64,000 nt of DNA from JARRON01 sp037383845 (GTDB lineage: Bacteria > Pseudomonadota > Gammaproteobacteria > Steroidobacterales > XN24). Below the pieces are notes generated by a model. It was not told where the DNA came from, searched no databases, and was given only the letters and a program-made list of their open reading frames with translations. The stretch lies in the NCBI GenBank assembly GCA_037383845.1, contig JARRON010000008.1, positions 14,978-78,977 of the forward strand. Reading direction: 5' to 3'. Both the position numbers and the translations under genes were made by a program. Below are positions 33,001-42,471 of the stretch, piece after piece. The number at the start of each line of letters is the position of its first letter. Positions within the stretch are counted from its first letter, which is position 1.

Positions 33001-33813
33001 ATGTCTGACAATGTCCTGATTTCCGTGGACCCGCGGGGCGTGGCGACCATGACCATGAATCGCCCCGAGGTCCACAACGCGTTCAACGTCGAGATGGTGA
33101 GCGCCCTCACCGAGGCCCTGGTGGATCTCAAGGGGCGGCCGGATGTCCGGGTGCTGGTGCTGACCGGCGCCGGCAAGTCGTTCTCCGCGGGCGCCGACGT
33201 CAACTGGATGCGTTCCATGGCGGGCTTCACCGAGGACGAGAACACGGAGGACGCCCTGCACCTGGCGGACCTGATGTCCCTGCTCAACGGCATGCCCATG
33301 CCCACGGTGGCGCGGGTCAACGGCCACGCGTTCGGCGGCGGCGTCGGACTGGTCGCGTGCTGCGACATCGTCATTGCCAGCCACGAGGCGCGCTTCTCCC
33401 TTTCCGAGGTCCGGCTCGGGCTCGTGCCGGCGGTCATCAGCCCCTACGTGATCAACGCCATCGGGGAGCGGCACGCGCGGCGGTTCTTCCTCTCCGGCGA
33501 GGCCATGAGCGTCAAGGTCGCCCGCCGTATCGGCCTGGTCCACGAGATCGCCAAGGACCGAAAGCTGGATGACGCCGTGGAGGACCAGGTGGGCATGCTG
33601 CTGCGCGGCGGCCCGGAGGCACTCAGGGAAAGCAAGGAGCTGATCTTCATGGTGGCCCACCACGGCGAGTCCGCCCACGAGGCGCTGAAGCGCGGGACCG
33701 CCCGGCTCATCGCCCAGCTCCGCGTCTCCCCCGAAGGCCAGGAGGGCTTGTCGGCCTTCCTGGAGAAGCGGCGTCCCGCGTGGCTGAAGTCGGAGGAGAC
33801 GCCGGACGCCTGA
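33001..33813 (+). CDS. enoyl-CoA hydratase family, probable methylglutaconyl-CoA hydratase
   Basis: 270 residues from the ATG at 33001; the frame opens at 32911 but the conserved N-terminus begins at MSDNVLISV. Crotonase motifs are visible: the oxyanion-hole segments FSAGADVNWM and HAFGGGVGL and the helix SLSEVRLGLVPAVISPYV. The position between the two methylcrotonyl-CoA carboxylase genes identifies it as LiuC-like: hydration of 3-methylglutaconyl-CoA to HMG-CoA. By sequence alone other crotonases remain possible. The 144 bases before it hold no other gene. Confidence 0.87.
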   Translation: MSDNVLISVDPRGVATMTMNRPEVHNAFNVEMVSALTEALVDLKGRPDVRVLVLTGAGKSFSAGADVNWMRSMAGFTEDENTEDALHLADLMSLLNGMPMPTVARVNGHAFGGGVGLVACCDIVIASHEARFSLSEVRLGLVPAVISPYVINAIGERHARRFFLSGEAMSVKVARRIGLVHEIAKDRKLDDAVEDQVGMLLRGGPEALRESKELIFMVAHHGESAHEALKRGTARLIAQLRVSPEGQEGLSAFLEKRRPAWLKSEETPDA

Positions 33814-33832
33814 CGGCGGGCCACCACGGACC

Positions 33833-35851
33833 ATGATCCGCAGACTCCTCATCGCCAACCGGGGCGAGATCGCCTGCCGCATCATCCGCACGTGCCGGAG
33901 TCTCGGCGTGGAAACCGTGGCCGTGTACTCCCGGGCGGACGCGCAGGCCATGCACGTCAGGCAGGCCGATTCGGCCCTGGCCATCGGCGAGGCCCCGGCC
34001 CGGAAGAGCTATCTCGACGGCGAGCGCATCATCGAGGCGGCCCGGGCCGCCGGCGCTGACGCCGACCATCCCGGCTACGGATTCCTCGCGGAGAACGCCG
34101 GATTCGCAGAGGCCTGTGAAGCCGCCGGTCTGACCTTCGTCGGCCCCCGTCCGGACACCATCCGGGCCATGGGCTCGAAGTCCGAGGCCAAGCGGATCAT
34201 GGAGGCCGCCGGGGTGCCCGTGGTGCCGGGCTACCACGGTGACGACCAGTCGGACGAACGCCTGGCCCGGGAAGCGGGCCGTGTCGGTTTCCCGCTGATG
34301 CTCAAGGCCTCCGCCGGTGGGGGCGGCAAGGGCATGCGCATTGTCCGTGAGGCCGGTGACTTCGCCGACGCCCTCGCCGGGGCCCGGCGGGAGGCTGCCG
34401 GCGCGTTCGGCGACGAGGCCATGATCCTGGAGCGCTACGTCGAACAACCGCGCCACGTGGAGATCCAGGTCTTCGGTGACCGCCACGGCAACATCGTCCA
34501 TCTCTGGGAGCGTGAATGCTCCGTCCAGCGCCGGCACCAGAAGGTCATCGAGGAATCCCCTTCCCCGCTCCTGGACGAGGCCACCCGTTCGGCCATGGCC
34601 GACGCCGCAGTGGAAGCGGCCCGGGCCGTCGACTACGTGAATGCGGGAACGGTGGAGTTCATCGTCGACGCAGACCGCAACTTCTGGTTCATGGAGATGA
34701 ACACCCGCCTCCAGGTGGAGCACCCGGTGACGGAGATGATCACCGGCCTGGACCTGGTCCGGTGGCAGCTCGAGATCGCCGGCGGGGACCCGCTTCCCCT
34801 GGCCCAGGCCGAGATTCGCCGGCGTGGTCACGCCATCGAGGCCAGGATCTACGCCGAGAATCCCTCGGCGGGTTTCCTTCCGTCCACGGGAACCCTCCGC
34901 CACTGGGACGTCCCCGACCACCTGGGCGGAGTCAGGGTGGACGCGGGCGTGGGCCAGGGAGACGAGGTCAGCATTCACTACGACCCGATGCTGGCCAAGC
35001 TTATCGTCCACGGCCGGGACCGGGACGAGGCCATCCGGCGTCTCCGGGAAGTTCTGGCCTTCACCGCCGTGGCCGGGCCGGCCACCAACCTGCCACTGCT
35101 GCGTGCCGTGGCGGCCCATCCCGTGTTCCGGGCGGGGGAGATGGATACCGGATTCCTGGACCGGTCTCTGGAGGACGTGCTGTGGTCGGGTCCCGAGCCG
35201 CCCCTGCCCGTGCTGGCGGCCGCCGCCTGGCGACTCGCCGGCGAGCTGCCGCGCCCGGTGGACCGGTCCGACCCCCATTCCCCCTGGGCGGCGGCTGATG
35301 GCTGGCGGCTGTCCGGCGGCGGCGGCGTCCGGGTGCGGCTCACCGACGCCGGGGGCCGGACCCACGACCTGCGTCTGGCGCGCCAGGTCGGCGCCGCTGA
35401 CGACGCGTTCCTGATTCACTCCGGCGGCCACCATCTCCCGGCAGAGATCGCGCCGGCAGGCGGCGACCGGGTTCACCTGCACGTGCGGGGTCTTCGCGGC
35501 GAAGCCCTGGCGCTGGCGGATGGAGACCGGGTCTACGTGGGATTCGGCGACCATGGCTGGGACCTGCACGTGGATCCGCTCTACGAAGACCAGTCCGGCC
35601 AGTCGGAAGAAGACGCCCACCCTGTGGCCCCCATGCCCGGCACCGTTGTGGCGGTCCACGTCAGCCCCGGCGACACCGTGGAAGCCGGCCAGGCCCTGCT
35701 GGTGATGGAAGGCATGAAAATGGAGCTGACCCTCGCCGCTCCGGTGGCCGGCGAAGTGGAGAGGGTCCACTGCAAGCCGGGGCAGTCCGTGGAAGCGGAC
35801 GCAGTGCTGGTGGACATCCGGCCGGCCGATGCCGGGGAGGCGCCGGGGTGA
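33833..35851 (+). CDS. methylcrotonyl-CoA carboxylase alpha subunit (biotin carboxylase/BCCP)
   Basis: 672 residues. Biotin carboxylase domain at about 1-445 with LIANRGEIACRIIRT, the ATP-grasp glycine loop SAGGGGKGM and EMNTRLQVEHPVTE. The BT-linker region covers about 480-580, and the biotinyl domain at the C-terminus has EGMKM with biotin-accepting Lys629. The conserved segment usually written AIHPGYGFLSEN reads ADHPGYGFLAEN here, an unusual aspartate before the histidine. Together with the beta subunit it makes the heteromeric carboxylase; the operon identifies the substrate as 3-methylcrotonyl-CoA. Stop and next start overlap as GTGA. Confidence 0.93.
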   Translation: MIRRLLIANRGEIACRIIRTCRSLGVETVAVYSRADAQAMHVRQADSALAIGEAPARKSYLDGERIIEAARAAGADADHPGYGFLAENAGFAEACEAAGLTFVGPRPDTIRAMGSKSEAKRIMEAAGVPVVPGYHGDDQSDERLAREAGRVGFPLMLKASAGGGGKGMRIVREAGDFADALAGARREAAGAFGDEAMILERYVEQPRHVEIQVFGDRHGNIVHLWERECSVQRRHQKVIEESPSPLLDEATRSAMADAAVEAARAVDYVNAGTVEFIVDADRNFWFMEMNTRLQVEHPVTEMITGLDLVRWQLEIAGGDPLPLAQAEIRRRGHAIEARIYAENPSAGFLPSTGTLRHWDVPDHLGGVRVDAGVGQGDEVSIHYDPMLAKLIVHGRDRDEAIRRLREVLAFTAVAGPATNLPLLRAVAAHPVFRAGEMDTGFLDRSLEDVLWSGPEPPLPVLAAAAWRLAGELPRPVDRSDPHSPWAAADGWRLSGGGGVRVRLTDAGGRTHDLRLARQVGAADDAFLIHSGGHHLPAEIAPAGGDRVHLHVRGLRGEALALADGDRVYVGFGDHGWDLHVDPLYEDQSGQSEEDAHPVAPMPGTVVAVHVSPGDTVEAGQALLVMEGMKMELTLAAPVAGEVERVHCKPGQSVEADAVLVDIRPADAGEAPG

Positions 35852-36771
35852 GCCTGCCGGAGCGGGTGCGCGTCGTCGAGGTGGGACCCCGGGACGGACT
35901 GCAGAACGAATCGCGGTCCGTCCCCGCAGAGGTGAAGGTGGAACTGATCCGCCGCCTGGCAGATGCCGGCCTGCCCGTCGTGGAAGCCACCAGCTTCGTC
36001 AGCCCCCGCTGGATTCCGCAGCTTGCCGATGCTGCCGAGGTCTTCCGGGCGCTGGAGCGCCGGCCCGGGACGGCCTACCCGGTACTGGTCCCTAACCTGA
36101 AGGGGCTGGAGCGGGCCATGGACGCGGGCGTGGAGGAAATCGCCGTGTTCTCGGCCGCCTCGGAGACCTTCAACCGGCGGAACATCAACGCCTCCATCGC
36201 CGAGAGCCTGGAGCGGCTGGCGCCGGTGGCCTCGGGCGCCCGGGACGCCGGCATCAGGGTCCGGGGCTATGTCTCGTGCGTGCTGGGCTGCCCCTACGAG
36301 GGCGTCATCGACGTGGCCACGGTGGTCCGGGTGTCCCGGGCACTGCTGGATCTGGGCTGCTACGAGGTCAGCCTGGGCGACACCATCGGGGTCGGCACAC
36401 CCGACCAGGCCCGGTCCATGCTCGAGGCCGTGGCCGCCGAATGCGGCATGCCCCGCCTCGCTGTCCACTTCCACGACACCCGGGGTCAGGCCCTGGCCAA
36501 CGTCTATGCCTGCCTTCAAGCCGGGGTAGCCACCGTGGACGCCGCCGTTGCGGGCCTCGGAGGCTGTCCCTACGCCGCCGGGGCCACGGGCAACGTGGCC
36601 ACCGAAGACCTGGTCTATATGCTCCACGGGCTCGGCATCGCGACCGGCGTGAATCTCCCGGCGCTGGTGAAGGCCGGCCACTACATCTGCGACCACCTGC
36701 AGCGGCAGCCCAACAGCAAGCTGGGCCGGCTGCCCGAGTACCGGGAAGAAGCATCCGCCGGCGACGGCTGA
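35848..36771 (+). CDS. hydroxymethylglutaryl-CoA lyase
   Basis: 307 residues from a GTG at 35848 overlapping the preceding stop. It is a DRE-TIM metallolyase: VGPRDGLQNE at the N-terminus (catalytic Arg and metal Asp), the HFHDTRG metal histidines, and the signature GLGGCPYAAGATGNVATED with the catalytic cysteine. It splits HMG-CoA to acetyl-CoA and acetoacetate, the last specific step of leucine breakdown. Acetoacetate is then activated by the acetoacetyl-CoA synthetase encoded about 8 kb downstream. Confidence 0.95.
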   Translation: MSLPERVRVVEVGPRDGLQNESRSVPAEVKVELIRRLADAGLPVVEATSFVSPRWIPQLADAAEVFRALERRPGTAYPVLVPNLKGLERAMDAGVEEIAVFSAASETFNRRNINASIAESLERLAPVASGARDAGIRVRGYVSCVLGCPYEGVIDVATVVRVSRALLDLGCYEVSLGDTIGVGTPDQARSMLEAVAAECGMPRLAVHFHDTRGQALANVYACLQAGVATVDAAVAGLGGCPYAAGATGNVATEDLVYMLHGLGIATGVNLPALVKAGHYICDHLQRQPNSKLGRLPEYREEASAGDG

Positions 36772-36887
36772 ATCGGCAGCGGCCGGCAAGACAAACAGCG
36801 ACGAGGCACGCCGGGGGGCGGTGCCCGAGTCGAATCAGATGGAACTGACCGCCCGTGAGCGGTCGAAACGCTACGCCAGGAGAAAAC

Positions 36888-37655
36888 ATGAAGTTCGAAA
36901 ACATCCGCGCAGTGATTTCCGGCGGGGCCTCGGGTCTCGGTAACGCTGTGGCCCGGCGGGTCGTCGCCGACGGCGGCCAGGTCGCGATCCTCGACGTCAA
37001 CGAGGAGCAGGGCCAGGCGGCCGCCAGGGCCCTGGGTGACAGCGCCATGTTCCTTGCCACCGACGTCAGTCAGGAATCGCAGGTGGACGCGGCCGTCAAC
37101 CGGGCGGTCGAGGAACTCGGCGGCATCGACCTGGCCGTGAGCTGTGCGGGCATCCTCGGGGCCGGCAGGGTTCTCGGCAGGGACGGACCGATGCCGGGCG
37201 AGCGGTTCGCACGGGTCATCATGGTCAACCTGGTAGGGACGTTCCTGCTCAACAAGGCCGCCGCGAACCGGATGCAGGAAAACGCCCCCAACGACGACGG
37301 TGAACGGGGTGTCATCGTCAACACCGCCTCCGTGGCGGCTTTCGAGGGCCAGATCGGCCAGGCCGCCTACTCCGCGTCCAAAGGCGGAGTGGCGAGCATG
37401 GGGCTGCCCATGGCGCGGGAGTTCGCCCGCATCGGCGTGCGGGTGAATACCATCGCCCCCGGAATATTCCTCACGCCCATGATGGAGGGCATGCCGGAGC
37501 AGGTGCAGCAGTCCCTGGCGGATCAGGTACCCTTCCCCTCCCGGCTGGGCAAGCCCGAGGAGTACGCAGATCTCGTCGCGTATATCGTCACCAATCCGAT
37601 GCTGAACGCGGAAACCATCCGGCTGGATGGGGCGATCCGCATGCAGCCGAAGTAA
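36888..37655 (+). CDS. SDR-family 3-hydroxyacyl-CoA dehydrogenase (HSD10-like)
   Basis: 255 residues from the ATG at 36888 with AGGAG before it. It is a classical short-chain dehydrogenase: nucleotide loop SGGASGLG, NTAS with Ser148, and YSASK with Tyr161 and Lys165. Its overall sequence resembles human HSD17B10-type 3-hydroxyacyl-CoA dehydrogenases, including the C-terminal NAETIRLDGAIRMQPK. In this setting the likely reaction is 2-methyl-3-hydroxybutyryl-CoA to 2-methylacetoacetyl-CoA in isoleucine degradation, ahead of the thiolase. 116 bases separate it from HMG-CoA lyase, probably still the same unit. Confidence 0.88.
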   Translation: MKFENIRAVISGGASGLGNAVARRVVADGGQVAILDVNEEQGQAAARALGDSAMFLATDVSQESQVDAAVNRAVEELGGIDLAVSCAGILGAGRVLGRDGPMPGERFARVIMVNLVGTFLLNKAAANRMQENAPNDDGERGVIVNTASVAAFEGQIGQAAYSASKGGVASMGLPMAREFARIGVRVNTIAPGIFLTPMMEGMPEQVQQSLADQVPFPSRLGKPEEYADLVAYIVTNPMLNAETIRLDGAIRMQPK

Positions 37656-37674
37656 GACGGAACAGGAGCCTTCA

Positions 37675-39108
37675 ATGAAGCATTTCAAGCCGTGCCTAGC
37701 CCTGGCCGCCGCCGGTCTCGTGGCCGGTTGCGCCCAGACGCCTGCACCGCCGCCGGAGACGGAGGCCGCGGCGCCTTCCGCGCCGGGCGCGACGTTCACC
37801 GTGCCGGTGGTCTACGAGACCCTGGACAACGGTCTCAAGGTCGTGCTGTCACCCGACGACACCGCGCCTGTCGCCACGGTCGCCGTGTACTACCACATCG
37901 GATTCCGGAACGAGCCCAAGGATCGGACGGGCTTCGCGCACCTGTTCGAGCACATGATGTTCCAGGGGTCCGAGAACCTGGGCAAGATGGAGTTCATCAA
38001 GCTCGTCCAGGGTCTCGGGGGTTCGCTGAACGGCTCCACCCGGTTCGACTTCACCAATTATTTCCAGACGGTTCCCGCCCATCGCGTGGAGACGGTGCTC
38101 TGGGCGGAGGCCGACCGGATGCGCTCGCTGCAGGTCACGCAGGACAACCTGACCAACCAGCAGGGCGTGGTCAAGAACGAGGTGAAGGTTAACGTCCTGA
38201 ACCAGCCATACGGCGGCTTTCCCTGGCTGGACATGCCCCAGTACGCCAACGAGAACTGGTACAACGCCCACAACTTCTACGGCGACCTGGAGGACCTGGA
38301 CGCCGCCACCCTCGGCGAGGTCCGGTCCTTCTTCGACACCTACTACGCGCCGAACAACGCCGTGGTCGTGGTCACCGGCGACATCGACACCGGCGCCACC
38401 CTGGCCATGGTGAATAAGTACTTCGGCAACATCGCCTCGCCCGCGGCACGCCCGGCACAGCCGGATATCAGCGAACCGCGGCAGGAAGTCGAGAAGCGGT
38501 TCACCCGGGTCGATCCCCTGGCGCCGAGGCCCGGCCTGGCGTGGGCATACCACGTGCCGCCCAGGGGCACGCCCGAGCACTACGCCATGGTGCTTCTGGC
38601 GTCCATCCTCGCCGACGGCGAAGACAGCCTTCTGCACCAGAAGCTCGTCAAGGAAAAAGGCTACGCCGGCGGCGTTGGCGCAGCGATCAACATGCTGGGC
38701 AATCCCTTCAACTACGAGGGGCCGATGCTCTGGGTCGGCTATCTCATCCACGACCCCAGCCACTCCGCGGACACCATCATGGCCGACGTGGACGCGGTCA
38801 TCGACGGGCTCCGCAGCACCCCGGTGGACGCCGAAACTCTGGACCGGGCCCTGGTCAAGTTCCGTTCCGGCTTCTACGACACGCTCGCCAGCGGATTCGG
38901 GCGGGCGGACCTCCTGGCGAGCTACGCCCTGTTCGACGACAACCCGGCAGGTATCAACAACATCGAGGCCGGTATCCGCGCCGTGACGCCGGAGCTGATA
39001 CTGCAGACCGCACGGGAATACCTGCGGCCGGGCAACCGGACGGTGCTGGTCCTGGAGGCCGGCGCCGGCCAGCCCGCCGCCACCATGTCCCAGCAGCCGG
39101 GCCAGTAA
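37675..39108 (+). CDS. M16-family zinc metallopeptidase lipoprotein (catalytic partner)
   Basis: 477 residues from the ATG at 37675 after CAGGAG. The signal ends in the lipobox LVAGC (Cys19), so the protein is lipid anchored. The inverted zinc motif HLFEH is at residues 89-93 with the supporting glutamate in the downstream NEVKVN helix region. It is a single two-domain M16 half, as in bacterial heterodimeric M16B peptidases. The next gene, 13 bases on, encodes the partner. Such pairs degrade peptides in the periplasm. No link to branched-chain catabolism is obvious, so peptide scavenging for amino acids is only a guess. Confidence 0.9.
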   Translation: MKHFKPCLALAAAGLVAGCAQTPAPPPETEAAAPSAPGATFTVPVVYETLDNGLKVVLSPDDTAPVATVAVYYHIGFRNEPKDRTGFAHLFEHMMFQGSENLGKMEFIKLVQGLGGSLNGSTRFDFTNYFQTVPAHRVETVLWAEADRMRSLQVTQDNLTNQQGVVKNEVKVNVLNQPYGGFPWLDMPQYANENWYNAHNFYGDLEDLDAATLGEVRSFFDTYYAPNNAVVVVTGDIDTGATLAMVNKYFGNIASPAARPAQPDISEPRQEVEKRFTRVDPLAPRPGLAWAYHVPPRGTPEHYAMVLLASILADGEDSLLHQKLVKEKGYAGGVGAAINMLGNPFNYEGPMLWVGYLIHDPSHSADTIMADVDAVIDGLRSTPVDAETLDRALVKFRSGFYDTLASGFGRADLLASYALFDDNPAGINNIEAGIRAVTPELILQTAREYLRPGNRTVLVLEAGAGQPAATMSQQPGQ

Positions 39109-39121
39109 GGGAGTCAACAGC

Positions 39122-40513
39122 ATGAAGAATCTCATTCTCACCAGCGGCTTTCTTGCCGCCCTCGTGCTGCCAACGCTTGCGGGCGCGAACGAGATGCCGC
39201 CCCCGGGCGGCGAACCGAAGGACTTCAGCCTGGCCGAGCCGGTCCGCTTCGAGCTGGACAACGGGCTGTCGGCGACGCTCCTGGAGTTCGGCACCGCACC
39301 CAAGGCCACGATCTACGTGAGCCTCGCCGCCGGGGCTGTCAACGAGGGCGAGGCCACGTGGCTGTCGTCGCTCACCGGCGACATGCTCAAAGAGGGCACG
39401 GAGAACTACACCGCTCTCGAGCTGGCCGAAACCGCAGGGGCCATGGGAGGCGGACTTTCCGTCGGCTCGGGCGACGAAAGCACGACGGTCTACATCGACG
39501 TGCTTTCCGAGCATGCGGCCGATGCCGTGAAACTCGTGGCGGAGGTGCTGCAGCGGCCGACGTTCCCGGCATCGGAGCTGGACCGGATCAAGCGGGACTA
39601 CCTGCGAAGTCTCGCCGTCAACAAGCAGCAGCCCCAGGCCCTGGCGTCCCAGGCGTACAGCAAGCTCCTCTACGGAGACCATCCCTTCGCCGGCGAATGG
39701 CCCACGGAGGCCCAGCTGGCCGCCTACACCATCGAGGACGTGAGGGACTTCTACGAAGGCAACTTCGGTGCCCAGCGGGCCCGGATCTATGTGGCCGGGG
39801 TTTTCGACCAGGCCCGAGTGAAAGCGGCGATCACCGAAGCCTTCGGGGGATGGGCCCGGGGCCCTCAGCGGGTCATCGACATCCCGGCTGACCCGGCCGC
39901 GCCCGGCGTGGCCCTTGTGGACCGCCCCGGGGCGCCCCAGGCAACCATCCGGCTGGGGCTCAAGACCATCGACCCCTCCGACCCGGCGTGGACGAAACTG
40001 GTCTTCACCAACACGCTGCTGGGTGGTTTCTTCTCTTCCCGGGTCACCGAGAATATCCGCGAGGACAAGGGCTACACCTACTCCCCGCGCTCCAGCCTCG
40101 CGTCCCACTACCGGGACGGCTACTGGACCCAGTCCGCAGACGTGTCCATCGAGCATACCGGGGATTCCCTCAGAGAGATCTACGGCGAGATCTACCGGCT
40201 TCGCAACGAGGCGCCGGGAGCGGACGAGATCGAGAGGGTGCGGAACTTCATGACGGGCAGCTTCATTCGCAGCAACGCCTCCCGCCTCGGGATTCTCGGG
40301 CTTATCGCCTTTATCGATTACCATGGCCTGCCCAGGGAGTACCTCACCGAGTACGCTTCCCGGGTCGGCGCGATCACCGCAGAAGACGTGCGCATGACCA
40401 CGGAGAAATACCTGGTCCCGGAAGACATGTCCCTGGCCGTGGTCGGCGACCTGTCCCAGGTCCGCCCACAGCTGGAGACAGTTCCCCAGCTGGAGGGGCG
40501 CCTGCCAGACTAG
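39122..40513 (+). CDS. M16-family peptidase-like protein without zinc motif (partner subunit)
   Basis: 463 residues with a signal peptide (LAALVLPTLAGANE). The fold is M16 throughout (RFELDNGLSATLLEFGTAP, RVTENIREDKGYTYSPRSSL), but where HXXEH should stand the sequence reads TWLSSLTGDMLKEGT, so zinc binding is lost. It matches the non-catalytic subunit of heterodimeric M16B peptidases, which supplies the arginine-tyrosine pair that binds substrate; here RxxKGYTY is present. It follows the catalytic subunit by 13 bases, and an intrinsic terminator follows about 110 bases later. Confidence 0.9.
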   Translation: MKNLILTSGFLAALVLPTLAGANEMPPPGGEPKDFSLAEPVRFELDNGLSATLLEFGTAPKATIYVSLAAGAVNEGEATWLSSLTGDMLKEGTENYTALELAETAGAMGGGLSVGSGDESTTVYIDVLSEHAADAVKLVAEVLQRPTFPASELDRIKRDYLRSLAVNKQQPQALASQAYSKLLYGDHPFAGEWPTEAQLAAYTIEDVRDFYEGNFGAQRARIYVAGVFDQARVKAAITEAFGGWARGPQRVIDIPADPAAPGVALVDRPGAPQATIRLGLKTIDPSDPAWTKLVFTNTLLGGFFSSRVTENIREDKGYTYSPRSSLASHYRDGYWTQSADVSIEHTGDSLREIYGEIYRLRNEAPGADEIERVRNFMTGSFIRSNASRLGILGLIAFIDYHGLPREYLTEYASRVGAITAEDVRMTTEKYLVPEDMSLAVVGDLSQVRPQLETVPQLEGRLPD

Positions 40514-40621
40514 GGAAAACAGCATGACTTGAAACCGGTCACGTCATGCCCCCACCATGAGGGGGCCTGTGATATCGACAGTTTCAGGCGGGAGACATTC
40601 CCCCCGGCTCCCTCCCCCCTT

Positions 40622-40649
40622 GGGCCGCCGCAAGGCGGCCCGTTTTTTT
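40622..40649 (+). terminator. intrinsic terminator after the leucine/M16 gene block
   Basis: GGGCCGCC and GGCGGCCC pair around GCAA and are followed by G and seven T. It lies downstream of the second M16 gene and upstream of the separate ETF-QO transcription unit. Confidence 0.9.
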
Positions 40650-40717
40650 GTCCGCGCGGGTCCGGCTTTGTGCGGGAACCGCCGGGCGTCGCGGCGAATC
40701 GGGACGGGCCTTTGCGT

Positions 40718-40723
40718 TACAAT
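40718..40723 (+). promoter_or_regulatory. candidate -10 (TACAAT) for ETF-QO
   Basis: TACAAT lies between the terminator and the ETF-QO ATG at 40834, leaving a leader of about 105 bases. No convincing -35 is visible. Confidence 0.35.
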
Positions 40724-40833
40724 TGGCAGCCGTCCCGCGCCGCCCGCCGACTGATCCCCGCAGCCGGCCTCCAGGCAGCCCGGGGAGCCGCGGGGATGCA
40801 CCGCGGATGCTCGCAAAGCACCGGAGGACCCAG

Positions 40834-42471
40834 ATGGACGAAGCAGCCGACACGATCGAACGGGACGTCATGCAATACGACGTCGCCATCGTCGGCGGCG
40901 GGCCTGCGGGCCTGGCCTGCGCCATACGGGCGAAGCAGGCGAAACCGGACCTGAATATCTGCGTGCTGGAGAAGGGCTCCGAGATCGGCGCCCATATCCT
41001 CTCGGGGGCCGTCATCGAGCCGGGCCCGCTGGACGAGCTGATGCCGGACTGGCGGGAGAACCCCCCGTCGATCTGCGTGCCGGCGGGTGAGGACCAGTTC
41101 CTTTTCCTCACCCGTGAAAAGGCTGTCCGGCTGCCCACCCCGCCGCAGATGAACAACCACGGAAACTTCATCATCTCCCTGGGCGCGTTGTGCAAACAGA
41201 TGGGCGACTACGCCGAAAGCCTGGGCGTGGAAATTTTTCCGGGCTTCCCCGGGGCGCAGGCGCTTGTGGAGAACGGCCGGGTCATTGGCATCCGGTGCGG
41301 GGACATGGGGCTCGAAGCCGACGGCACACCCGGCGACAACTTCGCGCCCGGCGTCGATATCCACGCCGGGGTCACGGTGCTGGCGGAAGGCTGCCGCGGC
41401 AGCGTTTCCAAGACCCTGATCCGCGAGTTCGGCCTGGACAAGGGCAAGAGTCCGCAGACCTACGGGCTCGGCTTCAAGGAGCTCTGGCAACTGCCTGAAG
41501 GCCGGGCCACTCCGGGACTGATTCAACACACGGTGAACTGGCCGCTGGACAAGGCGACCTATGGCGGGAGTTTCCTGTATCACCTCGACGGAGACCGGGT
41601 GTACATCGGCTTCGTCGTCGGCCTGGACTACGAGGACCCCCGTTTTTCCCCGTTCGAGGCTTTCCAGCAGTACAAGCATCACCCCACGGTGAAGGCCCTG
41701 CTGGAGGGCGGGGAAATCATCTCCTCCGGCGCCCGGACCCTGATCGAGGGCGGGATCCAGGCCCTGCCCAGGCTGGACATGCCCGGGGCCCTGCTGGTGG
41801 GCGATGCCGGTGGCACCCTGAACGTGCCGAAGATCAAAGGCGTCCATATGGCGCTGAAGTCCGGCATGCTCGCCGCCGACCATATCGCCGAGACCGGCGC
41901 AGCCGACGGTTTCGACGCCCGCTGGCGCGCCAGCGACTCCGCCCGGGAACTCCATCGGGTACGCAACATCCGTCCCGGCTTCAAAAACGGGCTCTGGATG
42001 GGCCTCCTGAACGCCGGCCTGGAAACCGTGCTGGGCGGCCGCACACCCTGGACCCTGGAGAACCGGCCGGACTGGAGCAGCCTGGAAAAGCTCGAATACG
42101 CCGACGACTACCAGGGCCAGGCCGAGGTGACCCGGACATGGCAGGAACAGCGGGAGCTGCCGCCACGTGACAGGCTGGCCAGCGTGTATTTCGCCAACAC
42201 GGCCCACGACGAGAATCAGCCGGTTCACCTGCGGGTGAGCGACACGACCGTCTGTGCCACCACCTGCGCGGAAGAGTACGGTAATCCCTGCACCCGCTTC
42301 TGCCCCGTCGGGGTGTACGAGATGGTGGATTCACCGGAAGGCGGCAGGAAGCTGCAGATCAACGCTTCCAACTGTGTTCACTGCAAGGCCTGCGACATCA
42401 AGGATCCTTACGAGATCATCACCTGGGTCACGCCGGAGGGCGGATCGGGACCGAATTACCAGACCATGTAG
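40834..42471 (+). CDS. electron transfer flavoprotein-ubiquinone oxidoreductase
   Basis: 545 residues from the ATG at 40834 with GGAGG ahead; the frame opens at 40648 without conserved content. FAD dinucleotide fold VAIVGGGPAGLACAI at the N-terminus, the membrane and quinone-binding region in the middle (GVHMALKSGMLAADHIAE), and a C-terminal 4Fe-4S site with CTRFCPVGVYE and CVHCKACDI. It takes electrons from reduced ETF and reduces ubiquinone at the inner membrane, linking isovaleryl-CoA dehydrogenase to respiration. It has its own promoter region. ETF itself follows after a repeat-containing gap. Confidence 0.96.
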   Translation: MDEAADTIERDVMQYDVAIVGGGPAGLACAIRAKQAKPDLNICVLEKGSEIGAHILSGAVIEPGPLDELMPDWRENPPSICVPAGEDQFLFLTREKAVRLPTPPQMNNHGNFIISLGALCKQMGDYAESLGVEIFPGFPGAQALVENGRVIGIRCGDMGLEADGTPGDNFAPGVDIHAGVTVLAEGCRGSVSKTLIREFGLDKGKSPQTYGLGFKELWQLPEGRATPGLIQHTVNWPLDKATYGGSFLYHLDGDRVYIGFVVGLDYEDPRFSPFEAFQQYKHHPTVKALLEGGEIISSGARTLIEGGIQALPRLDMPGALLVGDAGGTLNVPKIKGVHMALKSGMLAADHIAETGAADGFDARWRASDSARELHRVRNIRPGFKNGLWMGLLNAGLETVLGGRTPWTLENRPDWSSLEKLEYADDYQGQAEVTRTWQEQRELPPRDRLASVYFANTAHDENQPVHLRVSDTTVCATTCAEEYGNPCTRFCPVGVYEMVDSPEGGRKLQINASNCVHCKACDIKDPYEIITWVTPEGGSGPNYQTM

